From Methylomarinum sp964474415 (GTDB taxonomy: Bacteria > Pseudomonadota > Gammaproteobacteria > Methylococcales > Methylomonadaceae), in the NCBI GenBank assembly GCA_964474415.1, contig CAYYSO010000115.1, forward strand, positions 1 through 7,961: 7,961 bases of DNA, given 5' to 3'. Under the pieces are notes generated by a model. It was not told where the DNA came from, made no database searches, and worked only from the letters and a program-made list of their open reading frames with translations. Position numbers and translations under genes: made by a program. Shown here piece by piece: positions 6,055-7,961 of the stretch. How positions within the stretch are numbered: position 1 is the first letter of the stretch; every line of letters starts with the position of its first letter.

Positions 6055-7961
6055 TTAAACAACAATATTGACCAGTTTCTTCGGTACCACAATCACTTTT
6101 TTAACCGCCTTATCTTCTATATAGCGTTTAACATTGTCATCCGCTAAAGCCATTGCTTCTATTTCATCTTTACTTGCAGCTACAGAAACTGTCAATTTAC
6201 TGCGCAACTTGCCGTTTACCTGTACGACCATTGGCACCGAATCCAGCTGCATGGCAGATTCATCAACTAGCGGCCAGCTTGCAATAACAATATCGTTGTC
6301 ATGTCCCAGATCAACCCAGAGCTGCTGACAGATATGTGGAATAATCGGCGCCAGCATTAATACCACAGCCTCCAGGACTTCCTGTTTAATGGCTCGGCCA
6401 TTATCAGAGCCATCATCAAACCTGGACAGCGCGTTGATTATCTCCATATTTGCGGCAATAGCCGTATTGAAAGTATAACGCCGACTCAAATCATCCGTTA
6501 CTTTTCTGAGCGTCTGGTGTAATTGTCGCCGCAGAGTTTTCTGGGCATCGGTTAATGATTTTTTATCCAGGGCTGGAATTGATTGATCGTTTTCAACATG
6601 CAGAAATACCTGACGCCAAAGACGCTTTAAAAACCGGAAAGCACCTTCCACGCCACTATCAGACCATTCCAGAGACTGTTCTGGCGGAGCTGCAAACATG
6701 ATAAACAAGCGTACAGTGTCGGCGCCGTATTGATCAATCAATGCCTGAGGATCGACCGTATTGCCTTTGGACTTGGACATTTTGGCGCCGTCTTTTAAGA
6801 CCATACCCTGCGTCAGCAGGTTTTTGAATGGCTCATCGACTTTAAGCAAACCTTCATCACGCAGTAATTTGGTATAAAACCGGGCATACAATAAATGTAA
6901 AATCGCATGTTCAATACCGCCGATATAATGATCCACAGGTAGCCAGTAATCCGCTTCTGGCGACAACATAGTTTCGTCGCTGGCACCAGCATAACGGGCA
7001 AAATACCAGGATGATTCCATAAAAGTATCAAAAGTATCCGTTTCCCTACGTGCGGCTTTACCACATTGAGGACACTCAGCATGAGGAAAACTGTGATGCG
7101 CGGCCAACGGTGCCTGCGAACCATCAAGCACGACGTCCCGGGGTAACTCAACCGGCAAATCAGACTCGGGCACCGGCAACATTCCGCAATCATCACAATA
7201 AATAACAGGAACAGGCGCTCCCCAATAACGCTGTCTGGAAACCCCCCAGTCACGCAGACGAAAATTGGTTTTACGCTGACCCTTGCCTGTTTTTTCCAAC
7301 TGATCAGCAATGGCGTCAAAGGCTTCGGCAGAAGTCAGTCCGTCAAACTGATCCGAGTTTTTCAGAATGCCTTTTTCGGTAAAAGCCTGTTCGGCAATAT
7401 CATCATTAGCGCCATTTTTAGAATAAATAACCTGTTTTATTGGTATATTGTACTTTTTGGCAAATTCGTAATCACGTTGATCATGCCCCGGAACTGACAT
7501 AACCGCGCCGGTTCCATAGCTCATTAATACAAAGTTGGCAATCCATACCGGCACCTGTTCTCCGGTAATGGGATGTATAGCTTTAACGCCGGAATCCACA
7601 CCTTTCTTTTCCATGGTTTCCATCGCCGCTTCCGAGGTTTCCATGACTTTACATTGTTCCAGAAATGCTGTGATTTGCGGATTATTTTGTGCTGCCGCCA
7701 AAGCCACCGGATGTTCTGCAGCCACAGCCACATAGGTTACGCCCATTAAGGTATCAGGACGGGTCGTATAAATTCGCACCGGGTCAGACTGTCCTTCCAC
7801 GATGAAATCCATTTCCAGCCCTTCCGAACGTCCGATCCAATTAGCCTGCATGGTTCTGACCTGTTCCGGCCAACCATCCAGTTTTTCCAGATCCTGCAAT
7901 AACTCTTCCGCATAAGCGGTAATTTTAAGGAACCATTGAGAAATTTCTTTCTTTTCAACCG
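6055..7961 (-). CDS. leuS: Leucyl-tRNA synthetase (5' part outside the window)
   Basis: LeuS charges tRNA-Leu with leucine. The frame stays open from the right edge to the TAA at 6055-6057, giving 634 residues. By comparison with E. coli LeuS (860 residues) about 180 N-terminal residues, including the HIGH motif, are missing only because the window ends. Visible are the CP1 editing domain with TTRPDT (window residues 65-70) and the VPGHDQRDYEF segment with its editing Asp, then RLRDWGVSRQRYWG of the catalytic core. A zinc-knuckle pair CDDC (codons 7186-7197) and CPQC (7063-7074) follows, then the KMSKS loop (6769-6783), the anticodon-binding domain and the C-terminal tRNA-binding domain ending KKVIVVPKKLVNIVV. 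Between GMVL and KMSKS there are only four residues, so the leucine-specific insertion found in E. coli is absent. The gene heads the visible leuS-lptE-holA operon; its promoter lies outside. Confidence 0.98.
   Translation of the reverse strand, partial: VEKKEISQWFLKITAYAEELLQDLEKLDGWPEQVRTMQANWIGRSEGLEMDFIVEGQSDPVRIYTTRPDTLMGVTYVAVAAEHPVALAAAQNNPQITAFLEQCKVMETSEAAMETMEKKGVDSGVKAIHPITGEQVPVWIANFVLMSYGTGAVMSVPGHDQRDYEFAKKYNIPIKQVIYSKNGANDDIAEQAFTEKGILKNSDQFDGLTSAEAFDAIADQLEKTGKGQRKTNFRLRDWGVSRQRYWGAPVPVIYCDDCGMLPVPESDLPVELPRDVVLDGSQAPLAAHHSFPHAECPQCGKAARRETDTFDTFMESSWYFARYAGASDETMLSPEADYWLPVDHYIGGIEHAILHLLYARFYTKLLRDEGLLKVDEPFKNLLTQGMVLKDGAKMSKSKGNTVDPQALIDQYGADTVRLFIMFAAPPEQSLEWSDSGVEGAFRFLKRLWRQVFLHVENDQSIPALDKKSLTDAQKTLRRQLHQTLRKVTDDLSRRYTFNTAIAANMEIINALSRFDDGSDNGRAIKQEVLEAVVLMLAPIIPHICQQLWVDLGHDNDIVIASWPLVDESAMQLDSVPMVVQVNGKLRSKLTVSVAASKDEIEAMALADDNVKRYIEDKAVKKVIVVPKKLVNIVV

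Noticed and set aside
6036..6092. Upstream in-frame ATG for lptE at 6092
   Set aside because: It would add 19 residues before the lipoprotein signal and place the start inside the leuS coding sequence.
6813..7319. 168-codon minus-strand frame within leuS
   Set aside because: It is in a different frame wholly inside a strongly conserved gene, rich in Cys and Trp, and resembles no family.
7897..7899. TTG at 7899 as the start of leuS
   Set aside because: The frame stays open to the window edge and the upstream codons match LeuS (VEKKEISQWFLKITAYAEE), so this is an internal Leu codon.

Overview
The window looks like a piece of a gammaproteobacterial chromosome of moderate GC. The cluster leuS-lptE-holA is the arrangement known from E. 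coli and many other Gammaproteobacteria, lptE implies an outer membrane with LPS, and htpG has a sigma-32-type heat-shock promoter of the enterobacterial consensus type. A lineage such as Methylococcales would fit the general look of the proteins, but that is only an impression and cannot be established from this window.

Layout. Positions 1-136 are non-coding and hold a strong hairpin (19-43), a perfect 22-bp palindrome (48-69) and the rho-independent terminator of htpG (99-129). htpG (Hsp90 chaperone) occupies 137-2065 on the minus strand. The 144-bp region between htpG and the next gene carries two back-to-back promoters: a sigma-32 promoter firing left into htpG and a probable sigma-70 promoter firing right. 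The rightward unit contains two genes only 3 bp apart: a 543-residue response regulator with an N-terminal receiver domain and a long TPR-like C-terminal region (2210-3841), and a 226-residue soluble histidine kinase with no recognisable sensor domain (3845-4525). Its last 20 bases overlap, tail to tail, the end of a minus-strand operon holA (4506-5531), lptE (5535-6035), leuS (6055 to beyond the right edge; about 180 N-terminal residues lie outside).

How the genes fit together. leuS, lptE and holA are housekeeping genes (leucyl-tRNA synthetase, LPS-assembly lipoprotein, clamp-loader delta subunit), co-transcribed by position rather than function. The two-gene signalling unit is the accessory part: a kinase that must get its signal from a partner, next to a receiver-TPR protein whose output would be protein-protein contact and not DNA binding. 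In hand-counted samples its first gene is clearly more AT-rich than htpG, holA and leuS, and the unit sits where nadD often follows holA in relatives. It is the best candidate here for a poorly described system, although its parts are recognisable families. No tRNA, rRNA, CRISPR array, insertion sequence or prophage gene was seen.
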